A DNA stretch of 64,000 nucleotides from Rhodococcus yananensis (GCF_020515525.1 NZ_JAIYEP010000017.1:1-64000); one strand, 5' to 3'; positions 45,912 through 55,013 are shown, numbered from the stretch's first letter. The notes: generated by a model not told the origin, from the sequence alone. Numbers and translations: made by a program.

Positions 45912-46508
45912 ATGGCCATCCTTCCCATCGTCATCGTCGGCGACCCCGTACTGCACAACCCCACCGAGCCGGTCACCGAGTCACCCGCAGAACTCGCGCA
46001 GCTCGTCGCCGACATGTTCGAGACGATGGACGCGGCGAACGGCGTCGGTCTGGCCGCGAACCAGGTCGGTCTCGCCAAGCGCATGTTCGTCTACGACTGC
46101 CCCGACCGCGATGCCTCCGGCACCGTGGTTCGTCGGCGAGGCGTGGTGATCAACCCCGTTCTCGAGACGTCGGCGATCCCCGAGACGATGCCCGACCCCG
46201 ACGACGACCTGGAGGGCTGCCTGTCGGTGCCGGGCGAGAACTTCCCCACCGGCCGCGCCGACTGGGCGAAGGTCACCGGAACCGACGAGAACGGTGAACC
46301 CGTCGAGATCGAGGGACACGGATTCTTCGCGCGGATGCTGCAGCACGAGGTGGGGCACCTCGACGGTTACCTCTACGTCGACGTCCTCATCGGTCGCAAT
46401 GCGCGCGCCGCGAAGAAGACCATCAAGCGCGCGGGCTGGGGTGTTCCGGGCCTCACGTGGCTGCCCGGATCGGTCGAGGATCCGTTCGGTCACGACGATG
46501 ACGACTGA
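45912..46508 (+). CDS. def: peptide deformylase
   Basis: The 198-residue metalloenzyme removes the formyl group from nascent proteins. The three motifs are [10 protein letters not shown] (44-53), EGCLSVPGE (metal ligand C103) and QHEVGH (metal ligands H145, H149; catalytic E146). The residue before the second histidine is Gly rather than the usual Asp. TATCCT eight bases before the ATG suggests a leaderless message. The 3' end overlaps the GNAT gene by 11 bases. Confidence 0.96.
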   Translation: MAILPIVIVGDPVLHNPTEPVTESPAELAQLVADMFETMDAANGVGLAANQVGLAKRMFVYDCPDRDASGTVVRRRGVVINPVLETSAIPETMPDPDDDLEGCLSVPGENFPTGRADWAKVTGTDENGEPVEIEGHGFFARMLQHEVGHLDGYLYVDVLIGRNARAAKKTIKRAGWGVPGLTWLPGSVEDPFGHDDDD

Positions 46509-47469
46509 CGGACCGGTCGCGGCGAACGGACCGGTGCCGCTCGGCACCCGCGTCGTCCTGCGCTACCGGCTACCCGTCGGCTACAGCCACCCCATGACCG
46601 ACGTCATCGGCGAGTTGGTCGCGCTGGAACCCGCGATCGTGGTGCGCACCGCCGACAAGCAACTCGTCCAGGTGTCGCCCGGCGCGGTCGTCGCGCTCAA
46701 ACCCATCGCGGCACGCCCCATCCGCACGTCCGAGATCAGGTCCCTCGAGCACGCCGCGGCCGCGGCGTGGCCCGGGATCGACTGCGCGTGGATCGACGGT
46801 TGGTTCGTCCGCGCGGGCGCCGGATACACGCGGCGCGCCAATTCGGCGGCGCCGCTCGGCGAACGAGGCAAGGTCGGCGACGTCACCGACCCGTCGACAC
46901 ACCACCGACTGCACGAGTGGTTCGCCGAGCGGGCGCTACCGCTGACCCTGCAGATCCCCGAACGTCTCGGACGCGTTCCCGACGGCTGGGAGACGAGCGG
47001 CGCGACGCTCGTGATGGCCGCCGATCTCGAGAACGTGCCGCTGCCTCCGGCGTCCGACCCGGTGGTGGTGGATGCGGCGCCGTCCGCGGAATGGCTGACG
47101 CTGCACCCCGGAGGTGATCAGCCGATCGTCGCCGCCGTGCTGCGGGCGGTGCTCGGCGGCACCGTCGGATTCGGGCGCATCGGTGCGCCCGGCGCGACAC
47201 CCCTCGCGATCGCGCGGGCCGCGGTCACCGACGCTCCCGACGGCCGACGCTGGGTCGGGCTGTCCGCGGTGCGGGTCGGCGACGAACACCGACGACGCGG
47301 CGTCGGGACCCTGCTGTGCGGATCATTGCTGCGGTGGGGCCGGGACCTCGGTGCGACGCACACCTACGTGCAGGTCGAGGAGGACAACCTTGCCGCGCGA
47401 GGCCTGTACCGGGAACTGGGCTTCGTCGATCACCACCGCTGTCGGTACGCGACCGGACCCGTCGGATAG
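46498..47469 (+). CDS. GNAT family N-acetyltransferase (Rv0428c-like)
   Basis: The 323-residue protein has an SH3-like N-terminal domain ([13 protein letters not shown] ... [14 protein letters not shown], residues 14-70), a middle region, and a C-terminal GNAT domain (about 200-323) with acetyl-CoA loop [12 protein letters not shown] and [14 protein letters not shown]. Acceptor unknown. It overlaps def and is followed by xthA after 18 bases; that order is kept in mycobacteria. Confidence 0.88.
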   Translation: MTTDGPVAANGPVPLGTRVVLRYRLPVGYSHPMTDVIGELVALEPAIVVRTADKQLVQVSPGAVVALKPIAARPIRTSEIRSLEHAAAAAWPGIDCAWIDGWFVRAGAGYTRRANSAAPLGERGKVGDVTDPSTHHRLHEWFAERALPLTLQIPERLGRVPDGWETSGATLVMAADLENVPLPPASDPVVVDAAPSAEWLTLHPGGDQPIVAAVLRAVLGGTVGFGRIGAPGATPLAIARAAVTDAPDGRRWVGLSAVRVGDEHRRRGVGTLLCGSLLRWGRDLGATHTYVQVEEDNLAARGLYRELGFVDHHRCRYATGPVG

Positions 47470-47487
47470 GTCGCCTACAGTGGGCGT

Positions 47488-48291
47488 GTGCGCCTTGCTA
47501 CCTGGAACGTGAACTCCGTCCGTGCCCGTGCCGACCGGATCGTCGACTGGCTGCAGCGAACCGACACCGATGTCCTCGCGATGCAGGAGACCAAGTGCAA
47601 GGACGAGCAGTTTCCGTACGCGCGCTTCGAGGAACTCGGCTACGAGATCGCGCACGTCGGCCTGAGCCAATGGAACGGAGTCGCGATCGCGTCGCGCGTC
47701 GGACTCGACGACGTCCAGGTCGGGTTCGAGGATCAGCCGGGCTTCACGAAGGATCCCGACGCGACCCCGGCGACCGAGGCCCGCGCGATCGGCGCGACCT
47801 GCGGCGGCGTGCGGGTGTGGAGCCTGTACGTCCCGAACGGTCGTGAGCTCACCGACCCGCACTACACGTACAAGCTGGATTGGCTCGCGAAGCTGCGTGT
47901 CGATGCGCAGCAGTGGCTCGCCGCCGAGCCCGATCGTCCGATCGCGCTGGTGGGCGACTGGAACGTCGCCCCCACCGACGACGACGTGTGGGATCCGGCG
48001 TTCTTCGAGGGGAAGACCCACACGTCGGCACCCGAGCGGGAGGCGTTCCACGCCTTCACCGAGGCCGGTTTCGTCGACGTGGTGCGCCCGCACGCCCCCG
48101 GGCCCGGCGTGTACACGTACTGGGACTACACGCAGTTGCGGTTCCCGAAGAAGCAGGGGATGCGCATCGACTTCGTGCTCGGGTCGCCCGCCTTCGCCGC
48201 GCGGGTGGACACTGCGTCGATCGACCGGGACGAACGCAAGGGCAAGGGTGCGAGCGATCATGCACCCGTCGTCGTCGACCTGTCCGAATAG
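47488..48291 (+). CDS. xthA: exodeoxyribonuclease III family AP endonuclease
   Basis: The 267-residue Mg2+-dependent endonuclease repairs abasic sites. ATWNVNSVRAR, LAMQETKCKDEQFP (metal ligand Glu), YVPNGREL, VGDWNVAPTDDDV, RIDFVLGSPAF and KGASDHAPVVVDL are the family motifs in order. TACAGT stands six bases before the GTG, so it probably also has its own leaderless promoter. Its 3' end overlaps the convergent membrane gene by 34 bases. Confidence 0.96.
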   Translation: MRLATWNVNSVRARADRIVDWLQRTDTDVLAMQETKCKDEQFPYARFEELGYEIAHVGLSQWNGVAIASRVGLDDVQVGFEDQPGFTKDPDATPATEARAIGATCGGVRVWSLYVPNGRELTDPHYTYKLDWLAKLRVDAQQWLAAEPDRPIALVGDWNVAPTDDDVWDPAFFEGKTHTSAPEREAFHAFTEAGFVDVVRPHAPGPGVYTYWDYTQLRFPKKQGMRIDFVLGSPAFAARVDTASIDRDERKGKGASDHAPVVVDLSE

Positions 48292-48920
48292 GGTGGCGGG
48301 CCGGAGGATTCCGCCGGTGCCGCATCCGGTTCCGTCGGCCGCGCAAAGCGGAGGCCGACCCACACGCAGCCGACGAGAACGAGGATCCCGTGCGCGATCC
48401 GCACGGTCGGCGACGTGAAGAACTGCGGAATGTACAGCAAAAAACCCGCGGCCAGCACGACCGCCGGCGCCGTCGACAGGCGTCCGGCACGCACCGCGAC
48501 GAGCAGCGCCGCGGTCACGCCGACCGCGACGAGCAGCAACCCGACCGCGAACAGGGTCGCCTGGGGTTGTCCGGTGCGGATCCGTTCGGCGAGGCCGAGG
48601 GCCGTCGCGGAATCGAGAACACCGAGTTCGTGCAACGCGAACGTCTCGGCACCGAAGTAGAGCAGTACCGGGGCGACACCGACGCCGAGCAGTGCGGTGG
48701 CGCGCGGAGCGACACGCTGCGCGGTGAATGCGAACACGACGAGGACGAAGGCTGCGGCACCGGCGAGGTGCGCCACGATCCACCGGGTGTCCGTGAACTG
48801 CGCGAGGGTGTCGCTCCCGGCCGACGGGAACGGCCGGACGAGGGGAAAGAGCGCGAAGAGCAGACCGGCCGCCGTCAGTTGCGCCGCGGCGATCCGTCCC
48901 CGCCGGGTCTCGTGCGTCAT
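48258..48920 (-). CDS. membrane protein of unknown function
   Basis: The 220-residue protein has six to seven hydrophobic helices, a central FGAETFALHELGV segment and a proline-rich C-terminus. It resembles loosely the actinobacterial membrane proteins with no assigned role. ATG 48920 has GGGAG about eight bases upstream, which lies inside a strong hairpin, so translation may be controlled. Convergent overlap with xthA by 34 bases. Confidence 0.72.
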   Translation of the reverse strand: MTHETRRGRIAAAQLTAAGLLFALFPLVRPFPSAGSDTLAQFTDTRWIVAHLAGAAAFVLVVFAFTAQRVAPRATALLGVGVAPVLLYFGAETFALHELGVLDSATALGLAERIRTGQPQATLFAVGLLLVAVGVTAALLVAVRAGRLSTAPAVVLAAGFLLYIPQFFTSPTVRIAHGILVLVGCVWVGLRFARPTEPDAAPAESSGPPPYSDRSTTTGA

Positions 48921-48928
48921 CCCGGAAT

Positions 48929-48980
48929 CTCCCAAGAGTGAGCGTCGATCTCTTCAGAGATCAGTGTTCACTCTTGGGAG
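48929..48980 (-). promoter_or_regulatory. nested hairpin covering a Shine-Dalgarno site
   Basis: The outer 13-base arms (48929-48941, 48968-48980) and inner arms GATCTCT / AGAGATC (48947-48962) are perfect and separated by symmetric five-base bulges. On the minus strand the GGGAG before ATG 48920 is part of the 3' outer arm. It also lies 20 bases after the flotillin stop, so it could equally be that gene's terminator. Confidence 0.6.
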
Positions 48981-49000
48981 GTCTCACGCAAGAGCAGTGC

Positions 49001-50635
49001 TCACAATTCTGCCGCCGGACCCGCCACGTCGACACCGTTGTGGACGACCCGGGCCTCACCGTGCTCGGCGGGGTCGCGCACGACGTCCGGCGCCTGCTCG
49101 GCACGGCGGTCGCCCAGCGAATTCAACATCCCGGTGACGTCGACACCGGAGGATTCGAGGGTCTCGATCACTCCCGCGACGACCTGCGGGCTGATCCCGA
49201 GAACCGAACCGAGCGAGCTCTGCGCCGCGTCCGAACCACCGACGATCGAGATCCGATCGATGTCGCCGACCGGTTTCGCCGCGGCTGCGGTCGCATCGAC
49301 GAGCGCGGCGAGCACGTCCGGCAGCGTGAGCAACCGCGCGGCCTGCGGCGAGTAGGCGTTGAGCGCCTCGGCGACCTTCTGCTTGCCGTCCGCCTCCGCT
49401 TCCAGCTTGGCCCGCAACCCGTCCGCTTCCGCCTCGAGCCTCGCGCGCAGACCGTCCGCTTCCGCCTGCTGCTCCGCACGCAACGAATCGGCGGCCACCT
49501 TGCGCGCCTCGGCCTCGGCCTCGAGACGTGCGCGAAGTCCATCCGCCTCGGCCTGCTGCTCGGCACGCACCGCGTCGGCGACGAGCTTGCGCGCGTCGGA
49601 TTGGGACGCACCGGTCTGCCGTGCCGACTCCGCCTGCGCCTGCGCCCGCAGGATCGTCGACTGCCGCTCCCCCTCGGCGCGGGCGACGGACGCCTGCTTC
49701 TCCGCTTCCGCGGGGGCGATCACGTCCGCTTCGAGGGCGGCCTGGGACTGCTCGGCGCGACGCCGTTCGACCTCGGTACGGGCGAGCACCCGCGCGGCCT
49801 CGGCCTCTTCCCGCGCGATCCCGACGGCCTTCTCGGCCTGCGCCTGCGCCAGCGGACCGGCCTGGTCTGCCTGGGCGTTCTCCGCCTCGGTCTGCGCGCG
49901 CAGCCGCGCGAGCTCGATGTCGCGCTTCTGATTGGCCGTGGCGATGGCGGTGTCGGCCTCGGCCTGGGCGACCGACCCTTCCTGACGGGCCTTCGCCGAC
50001 CGGATCTGCGCATCGCGTTCCGCCTCCGCGGTGCCGACCGCGGCGTCGCGCTTGACCTCGGCGATCCGTCGCTGACCGAGGGATTCGAGGTACCCGTTGA
50101 AGTCGGAGATCCCGGCGATCTTGAGGACGTCGACCTCCATCCCGATCCGCGCGAGGTCGCCACCGGCCTCGTCGACGACGCTGCGGGCCAGCGAATCACG
50201 ATTGGAGTTGAGGTCCTCGACCGTCATGGTCGCGGTGATGCCGCGCAGCGAGCCCGCGAGGATGTCGTTGATCTGCGCGCGCAGAGCCCGCAGATCGGAC
50301 GTGAGGAAGCGCTGCACGGCGGTCTGCACCGCCTCGTCGTTCGATCCGATGCGGACCAGGCCGACCGCTTCGACGTTGACGGGCACGCCGTCGTTGGACA
50401 ACGCGTTCTCGAGGCCGATGTTCACGTCGAACGGTTCGAGCGACATGATGTCGACGCGCTCGAGGCCCGGAATCTTGAAGCGGGCCCCGCCGCGGACCAC
50501 CTTCGGCTTGCCGCGGCCGGTGAAGACCGCGACCTCGTTGGGCGGAACCTTGATGTAGTTCCGGACGTACACGAGCGGCAGCACGACGAAGACGACGAGC
50601 GCCACCGCCACAGCCACCAGAATGATCGACACCAT
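49001..50635 (-). CDS. flotillin-family membrane scaffold protein
   Basis: The 544-residue protein has an N-terminal membrane helix (IILVAVAVALVVFVVLPLVYV), an SPFH/band-7 domain (about 30-190, NYIKVPPNEVAVFTGRG, VGLVRIGSNDEAVQTAVQRFL) and a long Ala/Glu-rich coiled-coil (200-440). The C-terminal part carries near-identical repeats of AEQQAEADGLRARLEAEA. Flotillins organise membrane microdomains. ATG 50635 has GAGGAA upstream. It follows an NfeD-like gene, the usual partner. Confidence 0.93.
   Translation of the reverse strand: MVSIILVAVAVALVVFVVLPLVYVRNYIKVPPNEVAVFTGRGKPKVVRGGARFKIPGLERVDIMSLEPFDVNIGLENALSNDGVPVNVEAVGLVRIGSNDEAVQTAVQRFLTSDLRALRAQINDILAGSLRGITATMTVEDLNSNRDSLARSVVDEAGGDLARIGMEVDVLKIAGISDFNGYLESLGQRRIAEVKRDAAVGTAEAERDAQIRSAKARQEGSVAQAEADTAIATANQKRDIELARLRAQTEAENAQADQAGPLAQAQAEKAVGIAREEAEAARVLARTEVERRRAEQSQAALEADVIAPAEAEKQASVARAEGERQSTILRAQAQAESARQTGASQSDARKLVADAVRAEQQAEADGLRARLEAEAEARKVAADSLRAEQQAEADGLRARLEAEADGLRAKLEAEADGKQKVAEALNAYSPQAARLLTLPDVLAALVDATAAAAKPVGDIDRISIVGGSDAAQSSLGSVLGISPQVVAGVIETLESSGVDVTGMLNSLGDRRAEQAPDVVRDPAEHGEARVVHNGVDVAGPAAEL
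49380..49570. repeat. internal coding repeats in the flotillin gene
   Basis: The segment encoding RAEQQAEADGLRARLEAEA occurs twice within about 100 bases, and a shorter ADGLRAKLEAEADG unit follows. It is a heptad-like coiled-coil expansion. Confidence 0.65.
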
Positions 50636-50653
50636 CGTTCCTCGACCTTCGTT

Positions 50654-51202
50654 TCAGTTCGATTCGGGGACTTGCAGATCCGGATCGGAGGCATCGGGCA
50701 CGGCGACGACGTGCACGTAGTCGGGGTCGACGTCGGCGATGTACACGCGGGTGCCCACCGGCAGATCCCGGGGTTCCTCGGTCACGGCGCGGGCGCGGAC
50801 CCGGCCACCGTCCTCGTCGGTGAACGACACCTCGCCCCATCCGCCGTGGGCGAGGGCCAGGGTGACCGTCCCCAGCGCACCGATGTAGGAGTCGCGCCCC
50901 ACATGCGAATTGGCCTGCTGCCGAAGCAGATAGGGCAGCAGCAGACCGTGGGTCAGCGAGACGAGCACACCGCCTCCGAGCACCGCCACCAGGAGCGACG
51001 ACACCACACCGAGATCGAAACCCGCTGCGACCATCCCGCCTGCACCGATCCCGAAGAGCGCGGTCGCGATCGTGGTCGGCCCGAGAATCGGCATCCCGTC
51101 ACCGCCCGCCCCACCGGTGAGCTCACCGAGTTCGCCGACGACGAGCGAGCCGACGATGCCCACGAGGCCCACCACGAAGCACACGACGAACGCGACGGAC
51201 AT
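50654..51202 (-). CDS. NfeD-like membrane protein
   Basis: The 182-residue protein has about four N-terminal helices and a C-terminal OB-fold domain (SYIGALGTVTLALAHGGWGEVSF, LPVGTRVYIADVD). NfeD proteins pair with flotillins or stomatins. The GGAGGGGGG upstream of ATG is a strong ribosome site. Flotillin follows after 18 bases, forming a two-gene operon. Confidence 0.88.
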   Translation of the reverse strand: MSVAFVVCFVVGLVGIVGSLVVGELGELTGGAGGDGMPILGPTTIATALFGIGAGGMVAAGFDLGVVSSLLVAVLGGGVLVSLTHGLLLPYLLRQQANSHVGRDSYIGALGTVTLALAHGGWGEVSFTDEDGGRVRARAVTEEPRDLPVGTRVYIADVDPDYVHVVAVPDASDPDLQVPESN

Positions 51203-51274
51203 GTTCCCCCCTCCGGATGCGGCCGATGATATCCGAGCCGGGCGATTCGGGCAGGGTTCATCCTGTGCGGGGCA

Positions 51275-51300
51275 CCGACCGGTGTAGCCCTACCGGTCGG
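51275..51300 (-). terminator. terminator hairpin of the small GNAT gene
   Basis: CCGACCGGT and ACCGGTCGG form a perfect nine-base stem with an eight-base loop that includes the TAG stop codon of the gene ending at 51290. Confidence 0.6.
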
Positions 51301-51634
51301 GCACCGCCTCGAGCGGCACGGTCAGGTCGAGATAGTCCGGATGCGCGGCGAGGAACCGCTGCACGTACGTGCACACGGGCCGCACCCGCCAGCCACGCAG
51401 ACGCGCCTCGTCCAGGGCACCACCGACGAGCACCCCGGCGAGTCCCCGGTGCCCGAAGTCCTCGACGATGACGGTGTGGAGGAAGTCGACGACAGGGTGC
51501 GAGCCCGCCGGGACACCGGAGGGACGCCCCGTGTCGTAGTAGCCGAGTATCCCCACGAGGTCGCCGTTGAGTCGCAGCTCGAACCGGTTCTGATCGGCGT
51601 TGTCCGACACTTCGACGGACGACAGGTTGATCAT
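51290..51634 (-). CDS. small GNAT-like N-acetyltransferase
   Basis: The 114-residue minimal GNAT domain reads RFELRLNGDLVGILGYYDTG, VDFLHTVIVEDFGHRGLAGVLVGGALDEARLRGWRVRPVCTYVQRF (in pieces). This is the YjdJ-like short type with acetyl-CoA loop at GHRGLAG. GGAGG lies about six bases before the ATG. Its promoter region carries a palindrome (see next entry). Acceptor unknown. Confidence 0.85.
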   Translation of the reverse strand: MINLSSVEVSDNADQNRFELRLNGDLVGILGYYDTGRPSGVPAGSHPVVDFLHTVIVEDFGHRGLAGVLVGGALDEARLRGWRVRPVCTYVQRFLAAHPDYLDLTVPLEAVPDR

Positions 51635-51676
51635 GAACGCCTCCGGTGGGGTGTGGTGCTGATGTGACGCACGCCA

Positions 51677-51703
51677 CTATAGAACACGTACACCGTGCAC
51701 GTT
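51677..51703 (-). promoter_or_regulatory. promoter with overlapping palindromic operator
   Basis: On the minus strand TATAGT (51677-51682) is a good -10 box. Immediately upstream lies a 17-base near-palindrome (51687-51703, ACGTACAC-C-GTGCACGT) placed between -10 and -35, where a repressor would block polymerase. Confidence 0.5.
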
Positions 51704-51797
51704 AGAGGAGAAGCTCCCCGGCCACCCCTGTCCTTCGTTCGGAGGACGTCGCCACTGCCGATCGGAGCCCGCGCACACCCCGGTATGGTCTTGCACC

Positions 51798-52646
51798 GTG
51801 AAACTGCTGCCCTTGGCTCCGCGCGGGGAGACCCCGGTTCGCGCACTGACCATCGCCGGCACCGATTCCGGCGGCGGCGCGGGAATCCAGGCCGATTCCC
51901 GCACCATGGCGCTGTGCGGTGTGCACGCCTGCGTCGCCGTCGCGGCCGTGACGGTGCAGAACTCGGTCGGCGTCACCGGCTTCCACGAGATCCCGCCGGA
52001 CACCGTCGCCGCGCAGGTGCGGTGCGTCGTCGACGACATCGGCGTGTCGGCCGCCAAGACGGGCATGCTGGCGTCCACCGAGATCATCGAGGCCGTCGCC
52101 GCGGTGTGCGCCGAGGTCGGGATCGGCAAGGGGCGCGCCGTGCCTCTCGTGGTGGACCCGGTCTGCGCGTCCATGCACGGCGACGCACTCCTGCACGCCG
52201 AGGCCCTCGACGCGGTCCGCACGGTCCTGATCCCGCAGGCCACCGTCGTCACCCCCAATCTCGACGAGATCCGTCTGATCACCGGCATCGACGTGGTCGA
52301 CGATGCGACCGCGCGCCGCGGCGCCGAGGCCCTGCACGCACTCGGTGCGCAATGGGCGATCGTCAAGGGCGGGCATCTGCGGACGTCCGCGGACAGCACC
52401 GACCTGCTGTTCGACGGCGATCGCTTCCTCGAATTCACGAGCCCGCGGATCGACACCGGCAACGATCACGGCGGCGGCGACACCCTCGCCGCGGCGATCG
52501 CGTCCGCGCTGGCGCACGGTCGGTCGGTGCCGGACGCGGTGGCGTTCGCGAAGGAGTGGGTCACCCGCTGCCTCGAGTGGTCGTACGACCTCGGGCACGG
52601 CCACGGTCCGGTCAACCCGATGTGGCGCCTCCACGAGGCACCCTGA
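51798..52646 (+). CDS. thiD: hydroxymethylpyrimidine kinase / phosphomethylpyrimidine kinase
   Basis: The 282-residue ribokinase-fold enzyme phosphorylates HMP and HMP-P for thiamine synthesis. It has ALTIAGTDSGGGAGIQAD, KTGMLAS, VVDPVCASMHGDALL and VVTPNLDE. The anion hole near 222-229 is NDHGGGDT, with Asp where most ThiD have the Cys of GTGCT. GTG start follows a TATGGT box by eight bases, so it is probably leaderless. No thiC is adjacent. Confidence 0.94.
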   Translation: MKLLPLAPRGETPVRALTIAGTDSGGGAGIQADSRTMALCGVHACVAVAAVTVQNSVGVTGFHEIPPDTVAAQVRCVVDDIGVSAAKTGMLASTEIIEAVAAVCAEVGIGKGRAVPLVVDPVCASMHGDALLHAEALDAVRTVLIPQATVVTPNLDEIRLITGIDVVDDATARRGAEALHALGAQWAIVKGGHLRTSADSTDLLFDGDRFLEFTSPRIDTGNDHGGGDTLAAAIASALAHGRSVPDAVAFAKEWVTRCLEWSYDLGHGHGPVNPMWRLHEAP

Positions 52647-52658
52647 ATCGTTTCGCCG

Positions 52659-54119
52659 CTATTCGGTGAACTCCGCCCGTGCCTGCGCGCGCACCTCACC
52701 GCTCGGTACGCCGTCGGGACCCTCGATCGACAGCGCGTACACCGCGGTTCCGTACGCGACGGCCGCCGCGTTCACCGCGAGCGCCTCGCGATCGATGTTG
52801 GCGAGATCGTCCTCGGGTGCGTGGTAGTTGGGGTCGAAGGGCTCGTCGGCGTGTCCGCCCCACTCGCCGGCCTGCTCCGGGGTCTTCGGTTCCTCGGCTC
52901 CGCTGAACACACCACCGGCCGGTATGCCGACGGCGATGAACGGACCGTAATCGGATCGACCGTCGAAATCGGTTCCGCCCGCGTCGATCCCCCGGCCCGC
53001 GAAGAATCCGGCGAATGTGCGTTCGATCCCCGCGGACCCTTCCGGCCCCGGGCCGGCGCCGACCCCGTCGGAGTCGTCACCGTCGAACAACAGGTACCCG
53101 GGGTTCGGGGAACCGAGCATGTCGAAGTTCAGATACAGGGCGATCGCGTCGCGTTCCTCCGGTGACAACGATTCGACGTAACGACTCGACCCCACGAGTC
53201 CGACCTCCTCGGCTCCCCAGAACGCGAACCGCACGGCGTTCGTCACGGCCGGATCGGGACCGAGTTGCAGCGCGGTTTCGAGAACCGCCGCGACACCGCT
53301 GCCGTTGTCGTTGATGCCCGGGCCCTCGGGCACGCTGTCGAGGTGTGCCCCGACGACCACCACGTCGTCGGTGGATCCCGTGGTGGTCTGCGCGATCACG
53401 TTGCGGGAGGTCTGTCGTTCGGTGCGCGTGTCGAGGGTCAGTGCGGCCGAGGTCGCGACCGCGAACCGCTGCCCGTCCGCCGCACTCACCCCGCCGACCG
53501 GGATACGCGGTTCGGTCTGCTCCGACAACGCGGCCCCGGCGAGCGGGCCGTCCTCGTTGTTGACCACCAGCAGGGCTGCCGCACCGCTGTCCGCGGCGAC
53601 CTGTTCCTTCACCGCGAACGTGCACACGCCGCGGTCGACGACCACGATCGCGCCGGCGGCGTCGAGGTCGTCGTAGTCGGTCGCGTCGCATCCGGGTGTG
53701 TCGTCGAGCGGAACCCGCACGACGGGTGCGGTGAGCCCGTCGGGTCCTGTGCTCGGTGACAGGCCCAACGCACGCACCGGCACGTCGACGCCGTCGACGG
53801 TCAGCGACTGCGCCTCGACGCCGAACAGGGTGGCGTCGAATTCCGGGGTCCGTACGTCGAATCCGGCGTTGCGCAGCGCACCGGCGACGTAGTCGACGCT
53901 CGCGTCGTAGCCGGAGGTGCCGAGCGCCCGGTTACCGTCGTGTTCGCCCGCGATACGGTCGAGTTCCACCAGGTGTGCCGTGACCGCGTCGACGGTCACC
54001 GCGTCGGCGAGCGCCGGCGCATCGATCGGTGGCGGTGGTTCGGGATCGCTCGAGCATCCCGCCAGCACGACCGCCGCCACGATCACGCATCCGAACCGTC
54101 CCCACCCGGTGCACACCAT
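52659..54119 (-). CDS. lpqL: M28 family aminopeptidase lipoprotein (LpqL-like)
   Basis: The 486-residue surface lipoprotein has lipobox VLAGC (C22), a PA (protease-associated) domain insertion (about 140-230) and an M28 zinc peptidase domain with VVVGAHLDSVPEGPGINDNGSG, FAFWGAEEVGL, LNFDMLGS and a late YHAPEDD. It removes N-terminal residues of peptides at the cell surface. ATG 54119 is chosen: TACGCT sits exactly six bases upstream. Convergent with thiD; matches Rv0418 between thiG and thiD. Confidence 0.93.
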   Translation of the reverse strand: MVCTGWGRFGCVIVAAVVLAGCSSDPEPPPPIDAPALADAVTVDAVTAHLVELDRIAGEHDGNRALGTSGYDASVDYVAGALRNAGFDVRTPEFDATLFGVEAQSLTVDGVDVPVRALGLSPSTGPDGLTAPVVRVPLDDTPGCDATDYDDLDAAGAIVVVDRGVCTFAVKEQVAADSGAAALLVVNNEDGPLAGAALSEQTEPRIPVGGVSAADGQRFAVATSAALTLDTRTERQTSRNVIAQTTTGSTDDVVVVGAHLDSVPEGPGINDNGSGVAAVLETALQLGPDPAVTNAVRFAFWGAEEVGLVGSSRYVESLSPEERDAIALYLNFDMLGSPNPGYLLFDGDDSDGVGAGPGPEGSAGIERTFAGFFAGRGIDAGGTDFDGRSDYGPFIAVGIPAGGVFSGAEEPKTPEQAGEWGGHADEPFDPNYHAPEDDLANIDREALAVNAAAVAYGTAVYALSIEGPDGVPSGEVRAQARAEFTE

Positions 54120-54154
54120 CCGCCGAGCGTACCCGCGCACCACGCCCGCGGTCG

Positions 54155-54224
54155 GTTCCCGCGGGCGTGTTCGGCTCCCGCGGCTGCTGTTGCGGCGGTG
54201 GGAGCCGATTCCGTCCGCGGGAAC
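54155..54224 (-). terminator. nested terminator after ABC permease
   Basis: The outer GTTCCCGCGG / CCGCGGGAAC and inner CGGCTCCC / GGGAGCCG arms are perfect and nested. They lie six bases past the permease stop. Confidence 0.65.
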
Positions 54225-54230
54225 GGCGGA

Positions 54231-55013
54231 TCAGGCGTCGCGCCTGTCGACCACCAGCAACGAGATCCCGAAGACGACCAGCGTGAACACGGCGAAGTAC
54301 ACCAGGGACCCCCACGGTCCCCAGTGGAAGTCCACGCTCTGTTCGATGCCGAGGAAGTGGTTCGCGTTGGCGAACGGCAGGAACGGCATGACTTCGCGCC
54401 CGAAGGACCCGAACAGATTGAACAACGACTCGATGAGCAGCGGCCACAACAGCAGCAGCGCGATGGTGCCGGCGGACTGCCTCAGCAGCGTCCCGACCCC
54501 GACGGCGAGGACCACCGCGAAGAACGCGAACAGCGGGATGCCGTAGACGGGCCGCCACCCGGCATCCCCGTCGAACACCAACTGTGCGCCGGCCTCCTCT
54601 CCCGCAACCGCCTTCGTGATGTACACGGCGATCAGACCCACGACACCGGTGAGGATCGCGCCGAGCACACCGATGAACACGGATTTGACGGTGAGCACGA
54701 GCGGGCGGTTCGGCATCGCGATGAACGTCGTGCGGATGACGCCGAACCGGTATTCGCTCGTCACCGACAACGCGGCCAGGATCATCAGGACGAGGACCCC
54801 GAACCCGGTGACACCACCGACTGCCGCGTCGATCGTCGGATGGAACCTGCCCGCCGGATCATCGATGGACATCGACGACCGGGCCACCGCGCCGATCATC
54901 GCCGCGAACCCGAGACCCAGCGCGACGATCACCGCGAAACACCACCACGGTGACTGCACCGACGTCAGTTTGATGCGTTCGGCACGCATCGTCTCCAAGG
55001 CGATCGACGCCAT
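54231..55013 (-). CDS. ABC-2 type transporter permease
   Basis: The 260-residue membrane protein has six helices of the BcrB/NatB-like type (RAERIKLTSVQSPWW at the start). ATG 55013 overlaps the ATPase stop (TGATG) with AAGGGCGG about seven bases upstream; GTG 55016 is an alternative. With the ATPase it forms an exporter of unknown substrate, inserted between thiG and lpqL. Confidence 0.88.
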   Translation of the reverse strand: MASIALETMRAERIKLTSVQSPWWCFAVIVALGLGFAAMIGAVARSSMSIDDPAGRFHPTIDAAVGGVTGFGVLVLMILAALSVTSEYRFGVIRTTFIAMPNRPLVLTVKSVFIGVLGAILTGVVGLIAVYITKAVAGEEAGAQLVFDGDAGWRPVYGIPLFAFFAVVLAVGVGTLLRQSAGTIALLLLWPLLIESLFNLFGSFGREVMPFLPFANANHFLGIEQSVDFHWGPWGSLVYFAVFTLVVFGISLLVVDRRDA

